Part shown: positions 45,310 through 53,695 of the stretch, in pieces
Layout: each line of letters opens with the position of its first letter
Position numbering within the stretch: the stretch's first letter is position 1
Assembly (NCBI RefSeq): GCF_013385985.1
Contig: NZ_JACAOY010000036.1
Coordinates: forward strand, 1-64,000
DNA from: Pseudomonas sp. B6002
GTDB lineage: Bacteria; Pseudomonadota; Gammaproteobacteria; Pseudomonadales; Pseudomonadaceae
Length of the DNA: 64,000 nt
Direction of reading: 5' to 3'
Position numbers and translations under genes: made by a program
The notes under the pieces: model-generated
What the model saw: only the letters and a program-made list of their open reading frames with translations
Told to the model about the DNA's origin: nothing
Database searches by the model: none

Positions 45310-46054
45310 AAGCGAAAGCATTGCGATCGATATCGACGACGAACAGATGAGCGGCACCTTCCTGAGCCCCAAGTCCAAAGTGCCTGGCGTGTTATTCGTG
45401 CACGGTTGGGGCGGCAGCCAGGAGCGCGACCTGGAACGCGCCAAAGGCATTGCAGGCCTGGGCTGCGTGTGCCTCACGTTCGACTTGCGCGGCCATGCGG
45501 GCACCGGCATTCCGCTGTCTCGCGTGACCCGTGAAGACAACCTGCGCGATCTGCTGGCGGCCTACGACCGGTTGCTGTCGCACCCGGCCATCGATACCTC
45601 GGCAGTCGCGGTGGTGGGCACCAGTTATGGCGGTTACTTGGCGGCGATCCTCACGTCATTGCGCCCGGTACTCTGGCTGGCGCTGCGTGTGCCGGCGCTG
45701 TACCGCGATCAGGAGTGGCTCAAGCCCAAGCGGGATCTGGATAAGGCGGACTTGATGGATTACCGCAGCACGCTGGTGCATGCCGAAACCAACCGTGCGT
45801 TGCACGCGTGTTCGGCGTTTACCGGGGATGTGTTGATCGTGGAGTCGGAGTCCGATGACCACGTGCCCCACGCCACCATCATGAGCTACCGTGCGGCGTG
45901 CCAGCAGACGCACTCGCTGACCCACCGCATCATCGATGGCGCCGACCATGCGCTCAGCGATCCGGTGTCGCAGCAGGCCTATACGTCGATTCTGGTGGAT
46001 TGGATTACCGAGATGGTGGTGGGGGAGCGGTTGAGCATTATCCAATCCCGATAG
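45299..46054 (+). CDS. Alpha/beta hydrolase
   Basis: The 251 aa serine hydrolase shows an oxyanion strand VLFVHGWGGSQERD (about residues 31-44), nucleophile Ser109 in GTSYGGY, an acid at Asp186 or Asp187 (VESESDDHVPH) and His217 in DGADHALSD. The layout is that of dienelactone hydrolase or prolyl-oligopeptidase-like esterases. No secretion signal is seen, so it acts in the cytoplasm. It starts inside the end of the DUF3182 gene, which suggests coupled translation and a shared pathway. The substrate is unknown. Confidence 0.85.
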   Translation: MTARSESIAIDIDDEQMSGTFLSPKSKVPGVLFVHGWGGSQERDLERAKGIAGLGCVCLTFDLRGHAGTGIPLSRVTREDNLRDLLAAYDRLLSHPAIDTSAVAVVGTSYGGYLAAILTSLRPVLWLALRVPALYRDQEWLKPKRDLDKADLMDYRSTLVHAETNRALHACSAFTGDVLIVESESDDHVPHATIMSYRAACQQTHSLTHRIIDGADHALSDPVSQQAYTSILVDWITEMVVGERLSIIQSR

Positions 46055-46069
46055 TTTTGTGCTCTTGAG

Positions 46070-46171
46070 ATCGCCATCGCAGGCAAGCCAGCTCCCACAT
46101 TTGATTGGGTTCACACCTTTTGAATTGTGAATACCTTCAACTGTGGGAGCTGGCTTGCCTGCGATGGCGAT
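46070..46171. repeat. REPIN-like inverted pair 1
   Basis: A 30 nt element (46070-46099, containing GGCAAGCCAGCTCCCAC) and its perfect reverse complement (46142-46171) are separated by 42 bp. It lies in the gap between the convergent hydrolase and ybhN genes. The core is the Pseudomonas REP type with GTGGGAGCTGGCTTGCC. Confidence 0.9.
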
Positions 46172-46189
46172 TAACCCGTCAACACCCTT

Positions 46190-47137
46190 TCAAGCCGGTG
46201 CCTTCTTCACCCGCAACGCCTTGGCCTTGGCCTCCACCACGAGGTACATCACCAACGTGATCAGTAGCGGCAAAATAAAGTAGATCGCCCGGTAGGCAAT
46301 CAGCCCCGCCAGCAAACTCCCCCGCGAAGCCTCATGCTGCAACAGCGCAATAAACACCGCCTCCAGCACGCCCAGCCCGGCCGGAATATGCGTGACCACC
46401 CCGGCAATCGCGCTGATCAACAACACCCCCAGCACCAACGGATAATCCAGCTTGGCTGGCAACAGGGTGAAAATCACCGCCGCCATCAGCGACCAGTTCA
46501 ACGCGCCCAGCGCCAGTTGCAGGCAGGCCATGCGCACCGACGGCAGGTTGATCTCCATGCCGCGAACCGACCATGCGCGCTTCTTTGAAAACTGGCACGC
46601 GGCCAGATAACCCAAGCTGGCCAGCACCAACAATGCACCAATGCCCTGCAACGCAACGGTGCTGACCTTCCAGCCCGGTGGCATGGTCACCAGCCCGCTA
46701 CTGAACACCACCCCGGCCAACGCCATGTAGCCAAACCAATTGGTCGCCAGGCTCAGGCCAAGGATCTTGGCGATATTGCCGGTGCTCACCCCCAGTCGCG
46801 AATACAGCCGATAGCGCATGGCAATGCCGCCCACCCACGCGCTCAGGTTGAGGTTGAACGCATAGCTGATGACCCCCACCGGCAGGATCTGCTTCCAGCC
46901 CAACGGCTGGCGGATGTAGGTGCGGCCGATCAAATCAAAGCTGGCGTACACAAGGAAACTGCACAGCGTCAGGGCGCCTGCGATCAGCAACGTGCGCAGC
47001 TTGAAGTCGCCCAGGGTCTGCACCACTTCGCTCCAGTCGATGCGCCGGGCGAGCAGGGTGAACAGCACGATCAGCAGCAGGAAGAACACAACGGTCAGCG
47101 GTTTCTTCCAGCGCTTGAACCCGGATTCAGTGCTCAT
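46190..47137 (-). CDS. ybhN: UPF0104 / lysylphosphatidylglycerol-synthase-type integral membrane protein (YbhN-like)
   Basis: The 315 aa protein has about eight hydrophobic helices and the features of the membrane part of MprF-like flippases: SFLVYASFDLIGRTY, GVISYAFNLNLSAWVGGIAMRYRLYSRLG and a GLGVLEAVFIALL stretch. It lacks the soluble aminoacyl-transfer domain. A role in phospholipid movement is inferred from the family. The start at 47137 lies inside the 3' end of clsB (11 bp overlap), so expression is coupled. The order ybhP-clsB-ybhN mirrors the E. coli ybhPON cluster. Confidence 0.88.
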   Translation of the reverse strand: MSTESGFKRWKKPLTVVFFLLLIVLFTLLARRIDWSEVVQTLGDFKLRTLLIAGALTLCSFLVYASFDLIGRTYIRQPLGWKQILPVGVISYAFNLNLSAWVGGIAMRYRLYSRLGVSTGNIAKILGLSLATNWFGYMALAGVVFSSGLVTMPPGWKVSTVALQGIGALLVLASLGYLAACQFSKKRAWSVRGMEINLPSVRMACLQLALGALNWSLMAAVIFTLLPAKLDYPLVLGVLLISAIAGVVTHIPAGLGVLEAVFIALLQHEASRGSLLAGLIAYRAIYFILPLLITLVMYLVVEAKAKALRVKKAPA

Positions 47138-48389
47138 GGGCCTGGCTCCCGACGGGTTTCAAGCGTGGCTTGTGCGCCGGCAGCCAACCGGTCAGCGCAG
47201 GGAAGTGGCGCATCACATGAAACACCAGGAAACCCACGGTCAACCGCCAGAGCCACAGGCGCGGCTTGCGGTTTTCCGGCATGGTCTGGCAGTGATTGTT
47301 GGCGAGTGTTTCCAGGCGTTCATACAGGTGTTGATTGAACGCACGGTCGCGAATCAGCACATTGGCTTCCAGGTTCAGCGACAGGCTCAGCGGGTCCAGG
47401 TTGCTGGAACCCACGGTGCTCCATTCGTCGTCCACCAGCGCAACTTTGCCGTGCAGCGGGCGCTGGCAATATTCGTGAATCACCACGCCGTCCTTGAGCA
47501 AATAGTCGTAGAGCATGCGCGCCGCGAGCTTGGCCAACAGCACATCCGGCTGGCCCTGCATGATCAGTTGCACCTGTACGCCACGGCGCGCCGCGTTGCG
47601 AATTTCCCGCAGCAGGCGGTAACCGGGAAAGAAGTAGGCGTTGGCGATCACCACGCGCTGTTGCGCCTTGCTCAAGGCGTGGATGTACGCCTCTTCGATG
47701 TCATCGCGGTGTTGCACGTTGTCTCGGTAGATCAGGCGTACCAGGCCGTCGCTGTTGTCGGTGGCCCACGGCGATGGCCGTTGCTGGCGCCGTCGCCAAC
47801 CGCGTCGCGTGCGCACCTGGCGACCACTTTGCGCCAAGGCAAAATGGTGCAGGTCGGCCACGGCCGAGCCAGTCACTTGCACCGCGTAATCCTGCTTGGC
47901 CTCGGGGCCGAAATCGCCCAGGTGATCGGCGGAAAAGTTGATCCCGCCGATAAACGCCACGCTGGCATCCACCACCACGATCTTGCGGTGCAGGCGGCGA
48001 AACCAGTTGGTGCGAACCCCCAGGGTCTTGGACGCCGGGTCGAACATCTGCACCGTTACCCCGGCTTCCGCCAGTTCGCCCAAAAAGCTCGGGCTCAGCT
48101 CGCCGCAACCAAAGCCGTCCAGGCTCATCACGACTTTCACCCCACGCTGCGCCGCGTCGATCAGGATGCCTTGCAGCTCAAGGCCAACCTTGTCTTCAAA
48201 CAGAATGAAGGTCTCCAGCAAGATCTCGCGCTGGGCCCCGCGCAAGGCGTCGAACACCTTGGGGAAGTACGCCTCGCCGTTCTCCAGCAACTCGACGCGG
48301 TTGCCGCTCTGCCAGCCGTAATCCAGATCACGCGCCTTGGCTTCGTCCGGTGGTTGGTCGGTGGCGATGTGTTCGACGGCGACGTTCAT
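47127..48389 (-). CDS. clsB: Cardiolipin synthase ClsB (phospholipase D family)
   Basis: ClsB joins phosphatidylglycerol with another phospholipid headgroup to make cardiolipin or related lipids at the inner membrane. The 420 aa protein has two HKD motifs: His134-Lys136-Asp141 (LHRKIVVVDASVAFIGG) and His313-Lys315-Asp320 (LHGKVALVDDEWSTVGSSN). N-terminal membrane helices found in ClsA are missing, which fits ClsB. The ATG at 48389 overlaps the ybhP stop (ATGA). A longer start is in frame but lies inside ybhP. Confidence 0.92.
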   Translation of the reverse strand: MNVAVEHIATDQPPDEAKARDLDYGWQSGNRVELLENGEAYFPKVFDALRGAQREILLETFILFEDKVGLELQGILIDAAQRGVKVVMSLDGFGCGELSPSFLGELAEAGVTVQMFDPASKTLGVRTNWFRRLHRKIVVVDASVAFIGGINFSADHLGDFGPEAKQDYAVQVTGSAVADLHHFALAQSGRQVRTRRGWRRRQQRPSPWATDNSDGLVRLIYRDNVQHRDDIEEAYIHALSKAQQRVVIANAYFFPGYRLLREIRNAARRGVQVQLIMQGQPDVLLAKLAARMLYDYLLKDGVVIHEYCQRPLHGKVALVDDEWSTVGSSNLDPLSLSLNLEANVLIRDRAFNQHLYERLETLANNHCQTMPENRKPRLWLWRLTVGFLVFHVMRHFPALTGWLPAHKPRLKPVGSQAHEH

Positions 48390-49165
48390 AGCTCGATCTC
48401 CACCGACAACGGCACATGGTCGGATAAGTGGGACCAAGGCCGAGTGGTCAACACTCGGGGGTTATGCACCTTCACGTTGCGCACATAAATACGGTCCAGG
48501 GGCAGCAACGGCAGGCGCGCCGGGAAGGTGCGCGGCAATTTGCCGTGGGTCTCGATAAACACTTCCCGCAGGCCGCTCTGGCTGAGGTCGGCCCGCTGGC
48601 GCCAGTCGTTGAAATCGCCGGCGACAACCAGCGGCGCGTCGGCCGGTATCTCGCTGATGCGCTGCTCGAGCAAACGCAGTTGTTGCTGGCGATGCACTTC
48701 GCGCAGGCCCAGGTGAATGCAGATCGCATGCACCTCCTGGCCGGTGCCCGGCAGGCGCAGTACGCAATGCAGCAGGCCACGGTTTTCGTGGCCGCTCTGG
48801 GAAATGTCGAGGTTGTCGTAGCGCACGATCTGGAACTTCGACAGCAGCGCATTCCCGTGGTCGCCATGGGGGTAGACCGCGTTGCGCCCATAGGCGAACT
48901 GCGGCCAGATGCTGTCGGCGAGGAACTCATACTGCGGCATGTTCGGCCAGTCGCTGTAGCGCTGGGGGTGACGCTCGTGGGTGCCGTGGATTTCCTGCAG
49001 GAACACCATGTCGGCGCCCACACTGCGCACTGCTTCACGCAGCTCGGGCAGGATGAAGCGCCGATTCAGGGCGGTGAAGCCCTTGTGGATATTGACCGTC
49101 AGCACCGTGAAGCGCGTGATGGCGATGCTGGGTGTGGTGGGCATCCAGTCGGGATTCGCAGCCAT
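48386..49165 (-). CDS. ybhP: Endonuclease/exonuclease/phosphatase-family protein (YbhP-like)
   Basis: The 259 aa protein has the metal-dependent EEP fold: VNIHKGF near residue 26, FLQEIHGTH with the catalytic Glu, CIHLGLREVH, AGDFNDWR and the C-terminal HLSDHVPL. The biological substrate is unknown. Its place ahead of clsB and ybhN suggests a phosphodiester in lipid metabolism, not DNA, but this is inference. The ATG at 49165 has AGGAG 5 nt upstream. The frame stays open far upstream through a REP element, so longer starts are unlikely. Confidence 0.87.
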   Translation of the reverse strand: MAANPDWMPTTPSIAITRFTVLTVNIHKGFTALNRRFILPELREAVRSVGADMVFLQEIHGTHERHPQRYSDWPNMPQYEFLADSIWPQFAYGRNAVYPHGDHGNALLSKFQIVRYDNLDISQSGHENRGLLHCVLRLPGTGQEVHAICIHLGLREVHRQQQLRLLEQRISEIPADAPLVVAGDFNDWRQRADLSQSGLREVFIETHGKLPRTFPARLPLLPLDRIYVRNVKVHNPRVLTTRPWSHLSDHVPLSVEIEL

Positions 49166-49477
49166 GGTTGCTCCTGAAAAAACCATGGGGGCCTGGCCCC
49201 CGTTTATGGCTGACTGCGATTTTTGACGGAAAGTTTCCACCGTCCTACAGACGGCACGCATTCCAAAATGTGGGAGCGGGCTTGCCCGCGATAGCGGTGG
49301 GTCAGTCGTTAATTGATTGGCTGATGTACCGCATTCGCGGGCAAGCCCGCTCCCACAGGGGATCTGTGTTGTGACTGATTCAGTGGTCAACCCTGCGCCC
49401 AAGATGACGAAAGAGGGGAACGATCAAGGCTCAATCCCGTCAGTTCCTTACAGACCCTGTTGAAGGAGCCCGGTGTT
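49166..49477. other. Divergent intergenic region between ybhP and the mechanosensitive channel gene
   Basis: The 312 bp carry one REPIN-like pair (49269-49357). About 100 bp on the ybhP side and 120 bp on the channel side remain. Both should hold promoters, but no convincing -35/-10 pair was found. Confidence 0.6.
49269..49357. repeat. REPIN-like inverted pair 2
   Basis: The element 49269-49298 (containing GTGGGAGCGGGCTTGCCCGC) and its inverse 49328-49357 match except for 1-2 bases and are 29 bp apart. It uses the GGGCTTGCCCGC variant, unlike pair 1. Confidence 0.9.
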
Positions 49478-51583
49478 TTGCTGAATCTCAGAGCTGCATT
49501 ACTCCTCGGCGCGCTGCTGCTGTGTGGCAACGGCGCACTGCAAGCCGCAACCCCTGCACCTGCGGCGACCGCACCGGCCAAACCGGAGCTGTTGGTCGAA
49601 GGCGGTTTGCTCGGCGCCATCAGTTCCAGCATCGATGACGTGCAGGACAAACTCGACCTCAACCAGAACCTGGTGGACGCCTGGCGCCTGCGTGCCGACC
49701 GTGCGGCGGACGAAGTGGGGCGCCTGGTCGACCAGACCGCCGAGCGTTCGCCCTGGAGTGTGGCCGGGGACTTCTTGTTGCTCTCCGGTGTGTGGATCGG
49801 TGCCTTTGCCGTGCTGGCGCTGCTCGGGCGTTTTATCGTGCAGCGCTTGAGCCGGCGGCCGTTTGTCGAACGGCGTGGGCGCTTGCAAGCAGTGCTCGGG
49901 TATGTGGTGCCTTACACGATTCCTGCGCTGATTTGCCTGCCGCTGACGCTCTACGTCAGTCACTTTTTACCCACGTCCGTGGGCCGCGCGCTGGCGCTGT
50001 GTTTTGCCTACGCCACCAGCAGCGGCATTTTTTCCACGTCGATGCTGCTATGCGTCATTGTCATGTTCAACGTCGGCCATAAACGCCCGGCCGTGCAGAT
50101 CATCCGTAGCTACTGCCCCAAGCCGCTGTTCCTGATCGGCTTTCTCGCCGCGCTCAGCGACGCCCTGACCAGCCCGCAGATCGCCCGCCAGCTCGGCGGC
50201 AATATCACCAGCAGCATTGCAGTGTTCACCGGCCTATTCGCGGCGGTGATCTTCGGTGTGCTGGTGGTGCGCCTGCGCCGTCCGGTGGCACACCTGATCC
50301 GCAACCGGCCCTTGGCCCAACGCCTCAAGCATCCGGCGCTGCAACAGTCGTTGCGGGTGTTTTCCGGGCTCTGGTACTGGCCGATCCTGTTGATGGTGCT
50401 GGTGTCGGCGATCAACCTGATCGGGGCCGGCGACGATAACCAGAAGGCCCTGCGCTGCGCGCTGTTCACCACGATCCTGCTGATCGGCACGGTGTTTTTG
50501 AGCACCGTGCTGCAACACCTGTTCAAGTCCCGCAGCCAGGTGGCGATCCAGCGCAGCAGTGCCTACAAGGAGCGTTTTCTCAGCCTGTTGCACGCGATCC
50601 TGCGCATTGTCATGGCCATCGCCTTTATCGAAATCCTCGGGCGGATCTGGGGCGTATCGCTGTTTGAATTCGCCCAGCGCAATTCGGTGGGCCGGGCGAT
50701 CAGCGACTCGCTGAGCAGTATCGGCCTGATCCTGCTGATGACCTGGCTGTTCTGGGTGGTGCTCGACACGGCGATCCAGGAAGCGCTGAAACCACCGGTG
50801 AATAAACGCTCCAATCGTCAGCCGAGCACGCGGGTGAAAACCATCCTGCCGCTGGTGCGCAATGCGGTGAAGATCATCCTGCTGGTGATCTGCGCGATCA
50901 CCACCATGGCCAACCTGGGCATCAACGTCGCGCCGTTGCTGGCCGGTGCCGGGGTGGTGGGCCTGGCCATCGGTTTCGGTTCGCAGCAACTGGTGCAGGA
51001 TGTGATCACCGGCCTGTTCATCATCATCGAAGACACGCTGTCCATCGGCGACTGGGTGGTGCTCGACTCCGGGCATGCCGGCACTGTCGAAGGCCTGACC
51101 ATCCGTACCTTGCGCTTGCGCGATGGCAAGGGGTTTGTGCACTCGGTGCCTTTTGGTCAGATCAAGGCGGTCACCAACCAGTCCCGGCAGTTTGCCTATG
51201 CGTTCTTCTCGGTGCAGTTCACCTACGACACCGACGTGGACAAGGCGGTGGAGCTGATCCGCGAGGCCGGGCAATCGATCCGCGACGATGTGTTCCTCAA
51301 GTACAACCTGCAAGGGCCACTGGAAGTGTTTGGCGTGGACAAGATGGACCTCAACGGCGTGGTGCTCACGGCGCAGTTCCGTACGGTGTCGGGCGGGCAA
51401 TATGCGGTGAGCCGCGCGTTTAACCAGCGCTTGAAAAAGCTTGTGGATAACTGCGCCGAGGTGCATTTCGCGCAAACTTATCCACAGCAGGTTTTTTTAC
51501 CCAAGCGCGGGCCGCAGGTGGATGAGCCGGATGAAGAGGTACCGGCGTCGGTGGTGCTGACCGAGCAGCCGCGTACCCAGTGA
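49478..51583 (+). CDS. Mechanosensitive ion channel of the MscS superfamily (YbiO-like)
   Basis: The 701 aa membrane protein opens on hypo-osmotic shock by family inference. It has a signal peptide (LNLRAALLLGALLLCGNGALQA), a periplasmic segment and about ten to eleven hydrophobic helices. The MscS core has a pore helix with AGVVGLAIGFGSQQLVQDVITGLF, a beta domain (SIGDWVVLDSGHAGTVEGL) and a cytoplasmic cage. Size and layout are closest to E. coli YbiO. The start is judged TTG at 49478 with AAGGAG 9 nt upstream. TTG at 49460 is the first possible start, but AAGGAG then lies inside the gene. Confidence 0.88.
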   Translation: MLNLRAALLLGALLLCGNGALQAATPAPAATAPAKPELLVEGGLLGAISSSIDDVQDKLDLNQNLVDAWRLRADRAADEVGRLVDQTAERSPWSVAGDFLLLSGVWIGAFAVLALLGRFIVQRLSRRPFVERRGRLQAVLGYVVPYTIPALICLPLTLYVSHFLPTSVGRALALCFAYATSSGIFSTSMLLCVIVMFNVGHKRPAVQIIRSYCPKPLFLIGFLAALSDALTSPQIARQLGGNITSSIAVFTGLFAAVIFGVLVVRLRRPVAHLIRNRPLAQRLKHPALQQSLRVFSGLWYWPILLMVLVSAINLIGAGDDNQKALRCALFTTILLIGTVFLSTVLQHLFKSRSQVAIQRSSAYKERFLSLLHAILRIVMAIAFIEILGRIWGVSLFEFAQRNSVGRAISDSLSSIGLILLMTWLFWVVLDTAIQEALKPPVNKRSNRQPSTRVKTILPLVRNAVKIILLVICAITTMANLGINVAPLLAGAGVVGLAIGFGSQQLVQDVITGLFIIIEDTLSIGDWVVLDSGHAGTVEGLTIRTLRLRDGKGFVHSVPFGQIKAVTNQSRQFAYAFFSVQFTYDTDVDKAVELIREAGQSIRDDVFLKYNLQGPLEVFGVDKMDLNGVVLTAQFRTVSGGQYAVSRAFNQRLKKLVDNCAEVHFAQTYPQQVFLPKRGPQVDEPDEEVPASVVLTEQPRTQ

Positions 51584-51666
51584 CCTCATCGCGGGCAAGC
51601 CCGGCTCCCACAGTTTCGGCTGTGTGAACCCGTTCACCTGTGGGAGCTGGCTTGCCTACGATGAGG
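51584..51666. repeat. REPIN-like inverted pair 3
   Basis: The left element 51584-51612 (CGGGCAAGCCCGGCTCCCAC type) and right element 51639-51666 (GTGGGAGCTGGCTTGCC type) are inverted but of two sequence variants. It begins at the stop codon of the channel gene and so may form the 3' end of its mRNA. Confidence 0.85.
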
Positions 51667-51853
51667 CTGGAGATAGCAACACCAGGCTCAATGCCTGATC
51701 CACCTCTCCAAGACCACCTGCTACCCCGCCCGATACAACAAGTTGCAACCCCACACTTTATCCGTGACGGTTGCGCGACAAACCCGCAAAATGCAACGAT
51801 TCTTACAAATACCTAGACAACCATCGTTCCAACAGACCGGGCCTGCTCAATCT

Positions 51854-52738
51854 ATGCGAATGCGCCTTATGTTACTGGGCGGCGGGAATGCCCTCGGGCA
51901 GGCGCTGATTCGCCTCGGTGCAGAGGAAGACATCGGTTTCCTCGCTCCTAAACCGCCCCAAGACGGCTGGGATGCCGCGAGTCTCACCCAACTGCTCGAC
52001 GACACCCGTCCCGATGCGTTGATCAACCTCGCCTACTACTTCGACTGGTTCCAGGCCGAAGCGGTCAGCGAAACCCGCTTGGCTGCCCAGGAATTCGCCA
52101 TCGAGCGCCTGGCCGAGCTGTGCCAGCACCACAACATCACCCTGGTGCAACCGTCCAGCTACCGCGTGTTCGATGGCTCCCGCGCCACCGCCTACAGCGA
52201 AAAAGACGAGCCGGTGCCCCTGGGCCTGCGTGGCCAGGCGCTGTGGCGCATCGAGCAGAGCGTGCGCGCCACCTGCCCGCAGCATGTGCTGCTGCGGTTT
52301 GGCTGGTTACTCGATGACAGCGTCGACGGCACCCTCGGGCGCTTCCTTGCCCGGGCCGAGAAGCCGGATGAGTTGTTGATGGCGGATGACCGTCGCGGCA
52401 ACCCGACGCCGGTGGACGATGCCGCGCGGGTGATCATCTCGGTGCTCAAGCAGCTCGATTGTGCGGCGCCGTTGTGGGGCACTTACCACTACGCCGGCCA
52501 TGAAGCGACTACACCGCTGGCGCTGGGCCAGGCGATCCTCACCGAAGCGCGCAGCTATCACCCGCTGGCCATCGAGTCACCCACCGCCCAGGCCCACGCG
52601 GCGCGGCCGGATGCAGCCGATGAGCCACAACACGCGGTGCTGGCGTGCAAGAAAATCCTGCACACCTTCGGCATCAAGCCACGGGCGTGGCGGGCGGGGT
52701 TGCCGGCGTTGCTGGATCGTTTCTACCGCCACAGCTGA
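51854..52738 (+). CDS. NAD(P)-binding sugar-nucleotide-type protein (RfbD-like, extended SDR)
   Basis: The 294 aa protein starts with a Rossmann dinucleotide loop, MRMRLMLLGGGNALGQALI. It then has LINLAYYFDWFQAE, an SSYRVFDGS stretch and a C-terminal region with TYHYAGHEATTPLALG. This resembles dTDP-4-dehydrorhamnose reductases. The YxxxK catalytic pair is not obvious: after VFDG the sequence reads AYSEKDEPVPLGLRGQALWRIEQ, with Arg where Tyr/Gly are usual. Catalysis is therefore uncertain. Start ATG at 51854 or 51860 cannot be told apart. It sits next to the OmpW gene, as in P. aeruginosa. Confidence 0.75.
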   Translation: MRMRLMLLGGGNALGQALIRLGAEEDIGFLAPKPPQDGWDAASLTQLLDDTRPDALINLAYYFDWFQAEAVSETRLAAQEFAIERLAELCQHHNITLVQPSSYRVFDGSRATAYSEKDEPVPLGLRGQALWRIEQSVRATCPQHVLLRFGWLLDDSVDGTLGRFLARAEKPDELLMADDRRGNPTPVDDAARVIISVLKQLDCAAPLWGTYHYAGHEATTPLALGQAILTEARSYHPLAIESPTAQAHAARPDAADEPQHAVLACKKILHTFGIKPRAWRAGLPALLDRFYRHS

Positions 52739-52751
52739 AGAAACATAGACC

Positions 52752-52879
52752 CCAATGTGGGAGCGGGCTTGTGTGGGAGCTGGCTTGCCTGCGATAGCAT
52801 CACCCTGGTCTGCCTGACAGACCGAGGTGCTTGCATCGCGGGCAAGCCCGGCTCCCACACAAGCCCGTTCCCACATTGG
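52752..52879. repeat. Nested REPIN-like repeat 4
   Basis: Outer arms CCAATGTGGGAGCGGGCTTG (52752-52771) and a near-perfect inverse (52860-52879) flank a complete inner REP pair (GTGTGGGAGCTGGCTTGCC on the left, GGCAAGCCCGGCTCCCACAC on the right). Each side therefore holds a truncated REP followed directly by a full REP. It lies between the convergent sugar-nucleotide protein and OmpW genes. Confidence 0.85.
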
Positions 52880-52901
52880 TTTTGTGCTGTTGGTTAGAGC
52901 A

Positions 52902-53600
52902 TCAGAACTTGTAGCCGATACCCACCATGTAAACCATCGGGTCGACGTCCACGTTCACTTTGGCGCGAGTGCCTTGGCCGAGTGCGTTGTTGTCCACCGT
53001 CGCCTTGGTGCTGATGTCGATGTAGCGCGCCTGGGCGTTGATCATCCACTTGTCGTTGATCATGTAGTCGGCGCCGATCTGCGCGGCCCAGCCCCAGGAG
53101 TTCTCAGCCTTGAAGTTGCTGAAGCCGGCGCTTTGCGCACGGCTGCCGACGTGTTCGTCGTAGATCCAGGTGTAGTTGATACCGGCGCCCACGTACGGCT
53201 GGAAGGCCGACTTGTTGTCCAGTGGGTAGTACACGACGCTCAGGGTCGGCGGCAGGTGTTTCAGGGTGCCGAGCTTGCCGTTGGCGGCGCCGAGGGCGGT
53301 GTTCTTGATCTTCACGTCATGCTCGAACGGGGTGGCGGCCAGCAGTTCGATACCCACGTGGTTGGTCAGCATGTAGGCGAAGTTCAAGCCCAGCTGAGTG
53401 TCGCTGCTCATGGTCGCCTTGCCGCCCAGGTTGGCGCCCGCCAATGGACCCTGGTCAACCTTCACGTGGCCGCTGTCGGCCTTCGGATTCACGGTGATTG
53501 CACCGGCGCGAATCAGAATGTCGCCCGCTTCGTGAGCGTGTGCGGCAGGGGCGATGAGGGCGAGCGCGAAGAGGGACGCGCCGAGCAGGGACTTGTTCAT
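52902..53600 (-). CDS. OmpW/OprG-family outer membrane protein
   Basis: This is an eight-stranded beta-barrel of the OmpW family for small, mostly hydrophobic solutes. The 232 aa precursor has a signal peptide (MNKSLLGASLFALALIAPAAHA) followed by HEAGDILIRAGAITVNPKAD, the conserved first strand. It ends in the aromatic-terminated strand GIGYKF, typical for outer membrane assembly. Position next to the DUF3299-ABC operon matches oprG of P. aeruginosa. A candidate ANR site lies upstream. Confidence 0.92.
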   Translation of the reverse strand: MNKSLLGASLFALALIAPAAHAHEAGDILIRAGAITVNPKADSGHVKVDQGPLAGANLGGKATMSSDTQLGLNFAYMLTNHVGIELLAATPFEHDVKIKNTALGAANGKLGTLKHLPPTLSVVYYPLDNKSAFQPYVGAGINYTWIYDEHVGSRAQSAGFSNFKAENSWGWAAQIGADYMINDKWMINAQARYIDISTKATVDNNALGQGTRAKVNVDVDPMVYMVGIGYKF

Positions 53601-53637
53601 GGGAGCTCCAAAAGGACGTTTAAAAGTTGTACGTCCA

Positions 53638-53678
53638 ATGGTAAAGATCGTTCCACTCGATCTTTTGACTCAGCTCAA
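53638..53678 (-). promoter_or_regulatory. Candidate ANR/FNR-dependent promoter of the OmpW/OprG gene
   Basis: Reading the - strand, TTGAG-CTGA-GTCAA (53678-53665) matches the FNR/ANR palindrome TTGAT-N4-ATCAA at eight of ten positions. TACCAT (53643-53638) lies 21 bp further on, the spacing expected of a class II site and a -10. A perfect AAAGATCG/CGATCTTT inverted repeat (53643-53665) fills the space between. oprG of P. aeruginosa is known to be ANR-controlled. Confidence 0.45.
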
Positions 53679-53695
53679 TGAAAGGGCGATCAACA

